Assembly (NCBI GenBank): GCA_965203865.1
Contig: OZ241916.1
Location: 1,178,001-1,242,000 of the forward strand
DNA: 64,000 nt
Source of the DNA: G965200765 sp965203865
GTDB lineage: Bacteria; Pseudomonadota; Gammaproteobacteria; Arenicellales; JAJDZL01
Reading direction: 5' to 3'
Shown: piece after piece, positions 9,596 to 17,997 of the stretch
Position numbering within the stretch: position 1 is the stretch's first letter
Layout of the letters: the number at the start of each line of letters is the position of its first letter
Notes under the pieces: model-generated
Told to the model about the DNA's origin: nothing
Databases searched by the model: none
The model's input: the letters and a program-made list of their open reading frames with translations, nothing else
Position numbers and translations under genes: made by a program

Positions 9596-10381
9596 ATGTT
9601 GAAATTATCAGTAGTTGTATTTTTAGCCTTGTTTCTTGCTGGTTGCGGCTCGATTCGAATTGCAGATCTGATTGATGAAGTTGACGGACCGGACCAATCG
9701 GATATTGAAGTTTCCAGCATTGATAATGCAGTTCCAAAAGCCGAGCCGTACAGCAAAACCGGAAACAGTACATATAGCGTATATGGAAAAGTTTATCAGC
9801 CTCTGAAGAGCTCAGAAGGGTTTGTTGAAACCGGGATTGCGTCCTGGTATGGGAAGAAGTTTCATGGCAAAAGAACGTCAAGCGGTGAAGTTTATGATAT
9901 GCACGCGATGACTGCGGCACACAAGACGTTGCCATTGCCTACATATGTCAAAGTGACAAACCTGAACTCCGGGGCGACCGCCGTGGTCAAAGTGAATGAC
10001 CGCGGTCCGTTTGTGGGAAAAAGAATAATTGACCTGTCTTATGCAGCTGCAAAAAAGCTGGACATTGTTCAAGATGGTACAGGTCCGGTAAGAGTTGAAG
10101 CGATTTCCACTGCTTCAGCACCTTCAGTATCAACTGGCGGGGGCAATCAAGTTTTCTACTTGCAGGCCGGGTCGTTTCGCAGCAAATCAAATGCTGAAAA
10201 TCTGCGTAGAGAGTTGAAAAGTCATGGAATTAAATCAATTCGTGTGAAAACCGGATTTACTGGCGGTGCAAAGTTGTATCGAGTACAAATTGGTCCGTTG
10301 CAAAATTCGCAAGACGCAGAAGCGATTATCAGCAAGCTGTCGGGAGTTTTGCCAGGTAGACTGCATATAGTTTCCGATTAG
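9596..10381 (+). CDS. rlpA: RlpA, septal-ring lytic transglycosylase lipoprotein with SPOR domain
   Basis: RlpA family members cut peptidoglycan lacking stem peptides at the septum. The protein has a lipoprotein signal ending LFLAGC (lipidated Cys near residue 17). A double-psi beta-barrel follows around residues 80-165 (GIASWYG, HKTLPLPTYVKVTN, VNDRGPF), and a C-terminal SPOR domain around residues 180-255 (FYLQAGSF, YRVQIGP). Its ATG follows the mltB stop directly (TAGATG). In many relatives dacA lies next; here lipB follows instead. Confidence 0.95.
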   Translation: MLKLSVVVFLALFLAGCGSIRIADLIDEVDGPDQSDIEVSSIDNAVPKAEPYSKTGNSTYSVYGKVYQPLKSSEGFVETGIASWYGKKFHGKRTSSGEVYDMHAMTAAHKTLPLPTYVKVTNLNSGATAVVKVNDRGPFVGKRIIDLSYAAAKKLDIVQDGTGPVRVEAISTASAPSVSTGGGNQVFYLQAGSFRSKSNAENLRRELKSHGIKSIRVKTGFTGGAKLYRVQIGPLQNSQDAEAIISKLSGVLPGRLHIVSD

Positions 10382-10457
10382 CCTGTTTAACTGAATTTGG
10401 TGCATTTTAATTACAGAGAATAAAGTTACCTGCCCGGTTATTGTTCGCAATCTGGGG

Positions 10458-11051
10458 TTGGTCGACTACCAAGCGACTTTAGATCGTATGCGTAGATTTA
10501 CCCGTCTACGCGACACAAGTGCATCAGATGAATTCTGGGTTTTGGAGCATTATCCTGTTTATACACAGGGGTATGCTTGTACAGCCAAACCTTTCAAGAA
10601 TAATGACATCAAAGTGGTTGCCACGGACCGAGGGGGACAGATTACTTATCATGGACCGGGGCAACTGGTGGTTTATTTACTGATTGATATTCGACGTCGC
10701 AAACTTGGAATTAAAAATTTCATCACTACAATCGAGACATCAATCACGAACTTGCTTGATAATTACAATATCAAGGGAAAAACCATGTGTAGCGCACCGG
10801 GAGTCTACGTAAACGGAAAAAAAATTGCATCTTTAGGCATTCGTATCTCCCGAGGATGCAGCTACCATGGCCTTAGTTTGAATGTCAATATGGATACAAG
10901 TCCATTTGAAAACATTTCACCTTGCGGAATTGATGGACTTGAAGTAACCAGCATGAAGAAACTGGGTGTAACTGATTCGTTGGAAGTTGTTTCAGGCAAA
11001 TGTGTCAAGTTTCTAGCCAGATCATTTGGTTACCACTCGCATTGGCAGTGA
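10458..11051 (+). CDS. lipB: Octanoyl-[ACP]:protein N-octanoyltransferase LipB (start uncertain)
   Basis: LipB moves octanoate from acyl carrier protein to the lipoyl domains of 2-oxoacid dehydrogenases and GcvH. Signatures are TDRGGQITYHGPGQLV, the lysine loop APGVYVNGKKIASLG and the catalytic cysteine in SPCGIDG. The first conventional start in frame is TTG at 10458. However, the frame stays open back to 10395 and the upstream codons read VIVRNLGLVDYQ, which matches the conserved LipB N-terminus. Translation may therefore begin at a non-standard codon such as ATT 10410. No lipA follows; the next gene is convergent. Confidence 0.92.
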   Translation: MVDYQATLDRMRRFTRLRDTSASDEFWVLEHYPVYTQGYACTAKPFKNNDIKVVATDRGGQITYHGPGQLVVYLLIDIRRRKLGIKNFITTIETSITNLLDNYNIKGKTMCSAPGVYVNGKKIASLGIRISRGCSYHGLSLNVNMDTSPFENISPCGIDGLEVTSMKKLGVTDSLEVVSGKCVKFLARSFGYHSHWQ

Positions 11052-11076
11052 TTGGCTTTGATGCCTAAATCAAGCA

Positions 11077-11757
11077 TTAGTTTTTATTTTCGATAAATTC
11101 AATCAAGCTCTGCAGTCTGTCCGGTGTACCTATGTCGAACCATAGCCCGTTGTAGTAGGTGCAGGTCAGGCGTTTTTTTTGTACAGCTTCTACCATTAGA
11201 TTGTACAAAGGGAAAACTTTGCTTTCGACATTTTCAAAAAGTTTCTTTCGGAGTACTGCAATTCCCGTGTAAGTCAGGGTTTGGGAGCTACGGGAGTTAG
11301 TCGGAAGCAGTGCAAATTCACCAAGCTTGATGAAATCTCCTTTGTCGTTGTGTTTCGGATTGTTCACCAGCACTATCTGCGCAAGACTTGATTCTGGTAT
11401 AGACAAGGATTGATATGGAAAATCCGTCCAAATATCAGCGTTTACGATTAGAAATGGGTCGCTTTGAATGAGTGGCAGGGCTTTCAGAATGCCTCCTCCT
11501 GTTTCCAGTGGAATGTCACCTTCAAGTGAATAATTTATTCGTACACCGTACTGCTCACCATTTCCTAAAGCGTTCCGAAACTGCTGGAAACCGAAAGATG
11601 TATTTATAACAATGTTGTTGAAACCCGCATTTGATAGACGCTCCAACTGGTATTCAATTAACAGTTTGCCGCCTGCAGATAAAAGAGGCTTGGGTATATT
11701 GCTTGTTAGAGGTCGCATTCTGACTCCCAGCCCTGCACTTAGAATCATCGCATCCAT
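11077..11757 (-). CDS. murU: N-acetylmuramate-1-phosphate uridylyltransferase MurU
   Basis: MurU converts MurNAc-alpha-1-phosphate and UTP to UDP-MurNAc in the cell-wall recycling route that bypasses de novo synthesis. The 226 residues show the nucleotidyltransferase motif SAGLGVRMRPLT at the N-terminus, PKPLL, and the metal-binding NADIW region. It lies 2 bases downstream of amgK, whose product supplies its substrate. A general sugar-nucleotide transferase is possible by sequence alone, but the amgK pairing makes MurU much more likely. Confidence 0.9.
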   Translation of the reverse strand: MDAMILSAGLGVRMRPLTSNIPKPLLSAGGKLLIEYQLERLSNAGFNNIVINTSFGFQQFRNALGNGEQYGVRINYSLEGDIPLETGGGILKALPLIQSDPFLIVNADIWTDFPYQSLSIPESSLAQIVLVNNPKHNDKGDFIKLGEFALLPTNSRSSQTLTYTGIAVLRKKLFENVESKVFPLYNLMVEAVQKKRLTCTYYNGLWFDIGTPDRLQSLIEFIENKN

Positions 11758-11759
11758 GG

Positions 11760-12755
11760 CTACTTGCCCGCCGCTTTTAAGGTGTATGCGTTCAGTTCTT
11801 TCAGACGCGGGTATTTTTCACTTACACTTAGCATATAGTTCAAAACGAGCGGAAGGTCTTTCAAAAACCACTTTTTATTGTCCCGGTAGCAGAGTCGCGA
11901 AAATATCCCAAGTACTTTCAGATGACGTTGAATCCCCATCAAGTCAAGCCACTTTACAAACTGTTTTTCGCTGTCGCCGACAACGATGCCTGAATTACGG
12001 GCTTTTTTTAAATAGGATTGAATCCACTGCGTAGTTTGGTTCGGACTCCATGAAATGTAGCAATCGCGCAATAGCGACACCAAGTCATAGGTTACAGGTC
12101 CGTACACGGCATCCTGAAAGTCCAGGATTCCGGGATTATGATTTTTCACATACATTAAATTCCGTGAATGGTAGTCAAGATGCACCCATGACTTAGGCTG
12201 GCTCTGAGCAGCTGAGATGAGATAGTCAAAGGCTTCGCTTATCATGCTGTTTTCATATTCGCTTGGAGTTACATTCAGGTAGCGCGGAAGATACCATTGT
12301 CGAAAAAGCTCCATTTCAGAACGTAGCAAACTACTGCTGTAAGGAGGAAGGAAATCTGGCTCGGATAACCCTGCTTTTTGTAATTTTACCAAGGAATTGA
12401 TTGCATCTTGATACAGTTCATTGCATGTTTCTTCAGACAGAATATCAAGGTAGGTTGTATTTCCAAGATCGGACAGCAAAAGAAATCCCTTCCCAAGGTT
12501 TTGCTCAAATACAATAGGCACATTTAGCCCTGCATAATGAAGTCGTGTAGCAATACGAACAAAATCTGCTATATTTTCGTTTTCGTCGACAGGGGCGTCC
12601 ATAGCTATATAGCTTGTACGATTGTTTACAACTCGAAAGTAGCGACGAAAACTGGCATCTTCCGATGCGGGTTGGAATGAATCGATATTTCCGGCAAAAA
12701 TTTCGGACAACCACTCTTTCAATTCCAATTCGCGGTTGTTATAGTTGCTCTTCAC
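11760..12755 (-). CDS. amgK: Anomeric MurNAc/GlcNAc kinase AmgK (aminoglycoside phosphotransferase fold)
   Basis: AmgK phosphorylates the anomeric carbon of MurNAc so that MurU can make UDP-MurNAc. The 331 residues belong to the aminoglycoside phosphotransferase family, with the catalytic-loop motif HLDYHSRNLMYV and the metal-binding GILDFQDAVYGP. The start is GTG at 12755. It is divergent from lptD across only 41 bases, the same neighbourhood as in pseudomonads (lptD/amgK/murU). Confidence 0.9.
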   Translation of the reverse strand: MKSNYNNRELELKEWLSEIFAGNIDSFQPASEDASFRRYFRVVNNRTSYIAMDAPVDENENIADFVRIATRLHYAGLNVPIVFEQNLGKGFLLLSDLGNTTYLDILSEETCNELYQDAINSLVKLQKAGLSEPDFLPPYSSSLLRSEMELFRQWYLPRYLNVTPSEYENSMISEAFDYLISAAQSQPKSWVHLDYHSRNLMYVKNHNPGILDFQDAVYGPVTYDLVSLLRDCYISWSPNQTTQWIQSYLKKARNSGIVVGDSEKQFVKWLDLMGIQRHLKVLGIFSRLCYRDNKKWFLKDLPLVLNYMLSVSEKYPRLKELNAYTLKAAGK

Positions 12756-12796
12756 TTTTGAAAAATTATGTGTTCGGTGTGTAATTGGCCATGTAA

Positions 12797-14869
12797 ATGT
12801 ATCATGTAAGCAGAAAGATGAACAATTTATTCAAAGGTGTGCGGCAAACTATTATATTTCAATACCGATTGGCGGCATTCGTCGCCGTTGCCAGTTTATT
12901 GCAGTTGATGATTATTCCAGTTGTAGCAGCGCAGGATTCGCTAACTTGCCAGTTGGCTGTTTCACAGCCGGATTCGCATGAGAAGAGTAGGTTAAGCAAT
13001 GGCATGCAGGAAAACCCAGTAAATATCGACAGCTCTGTTGCCGCAAAAGTCAGCAATTCTTCAACTGAAGGTAAGAATCAGCCATCAAACGTTGAATTTC
13101 GGCTAAAACCTAGTGCTAGTAGTGATTCCTCAGCGATTCAGGTGAGAGGGACGGCCAAGCAAATTGAAGTGGGACCAGACGGCAATACGATCTTGGTTGG
13201 AGGTGCAGTCACCAAGTGTCCAGATGGCAATAACGATGTTGTAATTCATGCAGACAAAATTGAAATTGATCCAGAATCTGGGCAAGGGAAGGCAAAGAAT
13301 GCCAAATTGAAGTTCAAAAACATACCGATTTTGTACTTGCCGGTCTTGTATTTTCCCGTTGACGACCAGCGCAGGTCGGGATTCTTGTATCCGACAGTGG
13401 GGTATAGTTCTGGCCATGGCTTAATACTGGATATTCCGTACTACTGGAACTTGGGTTCAAACTATGACATGACAACTGTGTTTCGCCCGATGACTCGAAG
13501 AGGGTTGCAGCTGGACACTGAATTTCGATATTTGAATCGTAATTCCAATGCCTATATTCGATACGAATTGTTGCCAAATGACAAGGGAAGTGAAGGCAAA
13601 ACGCGTAACGCAGCACTGCTTGACTATAGCTGGCATAGCTCAAATCAACACTTTATAAAATTTAAGGGTAGCTGGGTTTCAGACAATGACTATCTTGATG
13701 ACTTTCCGGGTGTATATGGTCAACCGGGGGAAACATACCTTTCACAACGGGCCAGTGTTCATCATATCAGTCCCAATTACTTGCTTTCATATGGAGTATT
13801 GCGCCATACTGCATTGGGTCGAACAAGCAACCTGTTCAACAGATTGCCTTGGGTCAGGTTCAACTACAGTCGTTCAGTCAATGAGTTTATTACATTGCAA
13901 GCCAAGTCCGCCATAGACAGGTTTCATCGGTCGAATGAAACAGGATCTTGGCGGTATAATACCCTCGGTGCCTTGGACCTAACACTTCAAAAGAGTTACA
14001 GCACCATTAATTTGCGAATTGGAGTTCAAGATATTCGCTATTCGCTAGGAGATAGTGCGGTGGACACCAGTCGAAAACTTTTCGCTACAATACCGTTTTA
14101 TTCAGTAACAGGAAATTTGGTACTGGACCAAAAGGTGGACAACAGAAGTTGGTTCTGGTCATTGGAACCCAAAATTAAATACCTGAAAATTCGCCCATCA
14201 GCGGGGAGCCAAGAACATTTGCCTGTTTTCGATACAGATGTTGCAAATTTAGACAGTTTTGAACATGTTTTCGCAGATAATCGATATTTGGGTGGTGACC
14301 GATTTGGAGATACCGAGCAAATTGGCGCAGGTATATCAGCCAGGTTGGTTGATTCTCGAGATTACACAACAAGGCTTAAAATCAACGCAGGCCAAATTTT
14401 TTACCTTAAGGATAGAAGGGCAACTATTGAGGGTGAGTCGCCGGGAACAGAAAATCGGTCCAACTTATTTGTTGGGCTGGACTCTGGCAATGAGAATCCA
14501 CTGAGGTTACATGGCAGTTTTCTGTGGGATGATAAGGAAAACACAGTAAACAAGGTTTTTGTATCAATTCGGCGAGACTTTGGAGAAAAGAAGTATTCTC
14601 GATTGCTGTATCGTAAATTACGCGGTGAAGGGGAAGAGGTTGGAAGTGAAATCCAGTGGCAGTTTTCCCGTGGATGGTCAACTAAATTGCACAATATTTA
14701 TTCAACCAGTGCAAAGCGAATTGTAAATGCAAATATGCAGTTGCAGTATGAATCATGCTGTTGGACGGTAGCAGTACGTTTTGGACAATACGTGAAACGC
14801 AATTTGGATGATGAAAAATATATATTCTTGAATTTTCAAACTGACGGACGTAGTACAAGGAAAAAATAA
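12797..14869 (+). CDS. lptD: LPS-assembly outer membrane protein LptD, short form
   Basis: LptD with LptE inserts lipopolysaccharide into the outer leaflet. A signal sequence ends near residue 46 (VVAAQD), and the family core runs ILYLPVLYFPVDDQRRSGFLYP, then VPYYWNL-like DIPYYWNLGSNYDM and a long beta-barrel. At 690 residues it is about 100 shorter than E. coli LptD, and the loss is in the periplasmic jellyroll. Residues 52-110 look like a low-complexity linker. Cysteines at 51 and 141 and the adjacent pair at 654-655 match the four that form the interlocking disulfides in E. coli. ATG 12818 is an alternative start. Confidence 0.93.
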   Translation: MYHVSRKMNNLFKGVRQTIIFQYRLAAFVAVASLLQLMIIPVVAAQDSLTCQLAVSQPDSHEKSRLSNGMQENPVNIDSSVAAKVSNSSTEGKNQPSNVEFRLKPSASSDSSAIQVRGTAKQIEVGPDGNTILVGGAVTKCPDGNNDVVIHADKIEIDPESGQGKAKNAKLKFKNIPILYLPVLYFPVDDQRRSGFLYPTVGYSSGHGLILDIPYYWNLGSNYDMTTVFRPMTRRGLQLDTEFRYLNRNSNAYIRYELLPNDKGSEGKTRNAALLDYSWHSSNQHFIKFKGSWVSDNDYLDDFPGVYGQPGETYLSQRASVHHISPNYLLSYGVLRHTALGRTSNLFNRLPWVRFNYSRSVNEFITLQAKSAIDRFHRSNETGSWRYNTLGALDLTLQKSYSTINLRIGVQDIRYSLGDSAVDTSRKLFATIPFYSVTGNLVLDQKVDNRSWFWSLEPKIKYLKIRPSAGSQEHLPVFDTDVANLDSFEHVFADNRYLGGDRFGDTEQIGAGISARLVDSRDYTTRLKINAGQIFYLKDRRATIEGESPGTENRSNLFVGLDSGNENPLRLHGSFLWDDKENTVNKVFVSIRRDFGEKKYSRLLYRKLRGEGEEVGSEIQWQFSRGWSTKLHNIYSTSAKRIVNANMQLQYESCCWTVAVRFGQYVKRNLDDEKYIFLNFQTDGRSTRKK

Positions 14870-14873
14870 ATTG

Positions 14874-16202
14874 ATGATTGACACTTTCTGTAACAAATTA
14901 CTTATCGGGCATTCAAAGAGTTATGCATTCAAATTGGCCATATTGGCTGCTTTGATACTTTTAAATATGCCTGGCTTGCATTCGCAAACGCTGGATGGAA
15001 TTGCCGCAAGCGTGAACGGAGAAGCGATTACAAATTCAGCTTTACAAACCAGAGTAAGATTTTATCGTTTTCAGGAGGGAATGGATACCAGTCAAATTTC
15101 AACCGAGGATTTGCGAGGCAATGCTCTTGAAGAAGAAATTGCAATTCGTCTTCAAGTTCAGGAAGCTCAACGAATGGGAATTGAAGTATCTGAAGGAGAG
15201 GTATCGCTTGCAATAATTGATTTGAGCGAATCGAATGAAATGACAAAGGAGGAATATATAGAAACACTTGCTGAATCAGGTATTACAGAAGCACAGATTC
15301 GCAAGAGGTTGCATGATCAATTAATCATTCGTCGATTGGTTGATGCCAGAATTGAGCCTCGTGTAAGAATTTCGGATGATCAGGTGAAACGATATTTGGA
15401 TGCAAATAAAGAACAGTTTGAGCCCGTACCGCACTTTAACTTGAATGTAGTCTCTGTGGTAATTCCAAATAATGCAAGTAGCGAAAGAGTTCAGCTCATG
15501 AAAGAAAATACGAATGAAATTGCGAGGGTTTTGCGAAATGGGGTGCCACTGGAAGAAATTGAGGGAGAACTTTCCAGGTACGAGGAGGTTGATGTTGGAA
15601 GACTGGGATGGATTTCTGCCGATAACTTGGTGCCTGAGGTTTTTGAAGCAGTTAAAGATGCGGAAAGCGGGTCAGTCGTTGGGCCTGTTTCATACTTGAA
15701 CAATATTCTTGTGGTAATCGTAAATGATTTCCAGATGCGCCCCCCGATTGCAGTAGAACTCGCTCAGTTGTATCACTTGCGTCAAATTCGTCTTACTGTT
15801 CAGGAAGACAATGATTTGGAGGAACTTGTCCAAAAATTGGAAGGAATTCGAGAGCAGGCATTGGCTGGTTCGAATTTTGCAGAACTTGCCAGTACGCATT
15901 CAGAAGATGCAAATTCCAGGCAATCTGGAGGTGATATGGGATGGTTAGAGGCAAAACGCCTGCCAGTAGAACTGAACAGTGAGCTTGCGTCATTGAACCC
16001 GGGAGAGATTACTTCTGTATTTGAATTCGGAGATTCAGTTCATCTGTTTCAGCTCGTTGATATGCGTCTTGAAGATAAAGATGAAGCAATAGGCAATATT
16101 GTTCGAAACCAGCTACGCGCTTTGAAAATTGATGACGAGCAAAGACGAATGGTTCGACAATTGCGTCAAAACGCTACGATAAGCTATAACTTCAACTATT
16201 GA
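14874..16202 (+). CDS. surA: Periplasmic chaperone and peptidyl-prolyl isomerase SurA
   Basis: SurA escorts outer-membrane proteins such as LptD across the periplasm. A signal peptide (ending around HSQTLDG) is followed by the N-terminal chaperone domain with the typical IAASVNGEAIT. Two parvulin domains come next; the second shows FAELASTHSEDANSRQSGGD and GWLEAKRLP. The length of 442 residues is normal. The frame also has a TTG three bases earlier; ATG 14874 is preferred. It is 4 bases behind lptD, the classic pairing, but pdxA/rsmA/apaG do not follow. Confidence 0.95.
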   Translation: MIDTFCNKLLIGHSKSYAFKLAILAALILLNMPGLHSQTLDGIAASVNGEAITNSALQTRVRFYRFQEGMDTSQISTEDLRGNALEEEIAIRLQVQEAQRMGIEVSEGEVSLAIIDLSESNEMTKEEYIETLAESGITEAQIRKRLHDQLIIRRLVDARIEPRVRISDDQVKRYLDANKEQFEPVPHFNLNVVSVVIPNNASSERVQLMKENTNEIARVLRNGVPLEEIEGELSRYEEVDVGRLGWISADNLVPEVFEAVKDAESGSVVGPVSYLNNILVVIVNDFQMRPPIAVELAQLYHLRQIRLTVQEDNDLEELVQKLEGIREQALAGSNFAELASTHSEDANSRQSGGDMGWLEAKRLPVELNSELASLNPGEITSVFEFGDSVHLFQLVDMRLEDKDEAIGNIVRNQLRALKIDDEQRRMVRQLRQNATISYNFNY

Positions 16203-16218
16203 TCTAATTTGTGAAGAC

Positions 16219-16485
16219 ATGAAAAAGAGCGACCCTGGAAGGATTTCCGTAGTAGAAGATATCTTGAATTTGTTAAATTCGCTAATACCTTCAAATGTTT
16301 CGGGAGATTTACGAAAAAATTTCTTGGCTTCAGTTAAAGTTGCACTGGAAAATATGAATATCGCATCAAGGTCTGAACTTGAAGTTCAGGAAAGCGTGTT
16401 GCGAAAAGCCAGAGAAAAAATTCAACATCTGGAGTTTCGCGTTGCTGAGCTTGAGGCACAATCGGCAGACAAATCCAATAATTAA
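16219..16485 (+). CDS. ubiK: UbiK-type ubiquinone biosynthesis accessory factor (BMFP family)
   Basis: The 88-residue protein matches the YqiC/BMFP family: an amphipathic N-terminal half (DILNLLNSLIP), then VKVALENMNIASRSELEVQ, and a C-terminal leucine-zipper-like coiled coil (LRKAREKIQHLEFRVAELE). UbiK assists the soluble Ubi complex at the membrane during aerobic ubiquinone synthesis. It lies 16 bases after surA and may be cotranscribed. Confidence 0.85.
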   Translation: MKKSDPGRISVVEDILNLLNSLIPSNVSGDLRKNFLASVKVALENMNIASRSELEVQESVLRKAREKIQHLEFRVAELEAQSADKSNN

Positions 16486-16518
16486 CCGGCAGCAGTGGGA
16501 AAATCTGATTCAGTTGCG

Positions 16519-17028
16519 CTATTGAATTAGGCTGACCAGATAGTCAATTGCCGCTTTTACATCTTCATCGGAAAGGGCAAGATTGCCTCCTTTGGGTGGC
16601 ATGATCCCTTTTTGTCCTTGAAATCCTTTGATTGCGTGCTCGTACAAAGTGTCTATACCTTGTGCAATTCTAGGAGTCCAGTCTTCAACATCGCCCGGCT
16701 TGGGAGCACCGGTTACTCCAGTAGCGTGGCAAATGAAGCACGCTGTGTCATAAACAGCTTTGCCAGGGGTGTCTGCTTGGGCAACCTGTACAACTGGCTC
16801 GGCCATTGCACTTGGTTGAACAAGGGGCAATTCACCAATATTCAAGCTTCCAACTGGTTGTGTACGTTGCTTGACGATTTGCTGGGTGTACGACTGGGTT
16901 TGCAATCTACGCTTCTCGTCAATGCTGCCTCCGATACCCGCACCAATTGAAATTAATGCAACCGTTAGTATCACTAGCCAGAAGATCATCCACGAAAATG
17001 ACTTTACAAATTGTTGGTCATTCATCAT
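16519..17028 (-). CDS. Cytochrome c5 family monohaem protein
   Basis: An N-terminal membrane anchor (residues 11-33) is followed by a flexible linker and a c-type domain. Haem attachment is CFICH (97-101) and the axial ligand is Met143 in GIMPPKGG, characteristic of cytochrome c5. It would carry electrons in the periplasm, for example toward a terminal oxidase. A second ATG directly after the first is an equally good start; GGAG lies about 10 bases upstream. It is convergent with ubiK, 33 bases away. Confidence 0.9.
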   Translation of the reverse strand: MMNDQQFVKSFSWMIFWLVILTVALISIGAGIGGSIDEKRRLQTQSYTQQIVKQRTQPVGSLNIGELPLVQPSAMAEPVVQVAQADTPGKAVYDTACFICHATGVTGAPKPGDVEDWTPRIAQGIDTLYEHAIKGFQGQKGIMPPKGGNLALSDEDVKAAIDYLVSLIQ

Positions 17029-17207
17029 TGTTATTTAACTCCGTTGATTGAAACCTGCGTCGTTTGTTACGTTGAAATCGCCAAATAGCGAATATTAAAT
17101 ACCCGAAAAATTATATTGAATAAATTTTAAATTGCATGATGAGCTTAGTTCTTCACAGATTATTCGCTGATTTGTATGTATAAGCGGGTTTCCATGTCAA
17201 ATCTGTG

Positions 17208-17627
17208 TCATGCAGTCAGTGTTTTCAATGCCCTTTTATATTTGTTGATGCGCCGGATATCTTTTTCGCTGAGTTCACCTATTCTTGTTACATCAAGATT
17301 TTCCCTGAGATCGGCGATTTTAACCCGTCGTCCAATCTCATTTTCCAGGGCACGCTGAACGAACTGGTCATAGTCTTCATCTTCGGAGTATTTCGTGACG
17401 GAGTTCAATGCTTCAATAATGGTTTCTGAAAAACCTTCTTTTCGCAATTCATCGAAAGTCCAGTCCGTGTCCTCTACAACATCGTGCAGCACCGCGACTA
17501 TCTTTTCCTCTTCAGTGTCTACACGCATCATGACGTTTATTGGATGCAGGATATATGCTTTCCCGCCTTTGTCTTTTGCACCTGCATGTGCCTCTACTGC
17601 AATTTGGATTGCCCGTTCCAGATTCAT
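17208..17627 (-). CDS. Small HD-domain phosphohydrolase (SpoT hydrolase-like)
   Basis: The 139 residues form a stand-alone HD domain. They show His14 (EAHAG), His28 (YILHP), His48-Asp49 in LHDVVEDT and Asp106 in VKIADLREN, the same order as the hydrolase domain of SpoT/Rel. The likely reaction is hydrolysis of a 3'-pyrophosphate nucleotide such as ppGpp, as in small alarmone hydrolases. The substrate is inferred from family resemblance only. A good promoter sits just upstream. Confidence 0.8.
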   Translation of the reverse strand: MNLERAIQIAVEAHAGAKDKGGKAYILHPINVMMRVDTEEEKIVAVLHDVVEDTDWTFDELRKEGFSETIIEALNSVTKYSEDEDYDQFVQRALENEIGRRVKIADLRENLDVTRIGELSEKDIRRINKYKRALKTLTA

Positions 17628-17653
17628 GATTTTTCTTATATATTAATAGATTA

Positions 17654-17683
17654 ATTATATGATTATATTGAATAATATTTCAA
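17654..17683 (-). promoter_or_regulatory. Putative sigma-70 promoter for the HD hydrolase gene
   Basis: On the minus strand TTGAAA (17683-17678) is followed by an 18-base spacer and a perfect TATAAT (17659-17654), 27 bases before the ATG of the HD-domain gene. The surrounding DNA is very AT-rich, so a chance match is possible. Confidence 0.5.
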
Positions 17684-17698
17684 ATTTATAATAATAGG

Positions 17699-17775
17699 TG
17701 GCGCACCCAAGAGGATTCGAACCTCTGACCTTTGGCTCCGGAGGCCAACGCTCTGTCCAACTGAGCTATGGGCGC
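17699..17775 (-). tRNA. tRNA-Arg (anticodon CCG)
   Basis: The minus strand folds as a full cloverleaf. The acceptor stem starts GCGCCCA and pairs with TGGGTGC. The D arm is GCTCAGTTGGACAGAGC, the anticodon stem TTGGC/GCCAA encloses loop CTCCGGA (anticodon CCG), and the T arm AGAGG-TTCGAAT-CCTCT is intact. The 3' CCA is encoded. It decodes CGG. Confidence 0.95.
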
Positions 17776-17907
17776 AAAACTGTATGGAACCGATATTTTA
17801 ACAATGCAAAGATGCTAATTTGTAATAATTCGCCTTTATTTGGCTATCCGGAGAATACTGTTATGTACTCGGTAGCAGAAGCAGGAAATTCAACTCCAGT
17901 AGTTCAA

Positions 17908-17929
17908 ACCTTGAATGACAAGACAAGGT
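17908..17929 (-). other. Weak hairpin downstream of dsbA
   Basis: ACCTTG and CAAGGT form a 6-bp stem around a 10-base loop, about 70 bases past the dsbA stop on the minus strand. Only TTT follows, so it is at best a poor terminator. The rest of 17776-17997 shows nothing recognisable. Confidence 0.2.
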
Positions 17930-17997
17930 CTTTCAGAACTATTGCATTTTCTAGCCCACGACCCTTGAGAAACGAAAATTACTGGTTTCCATCAATA

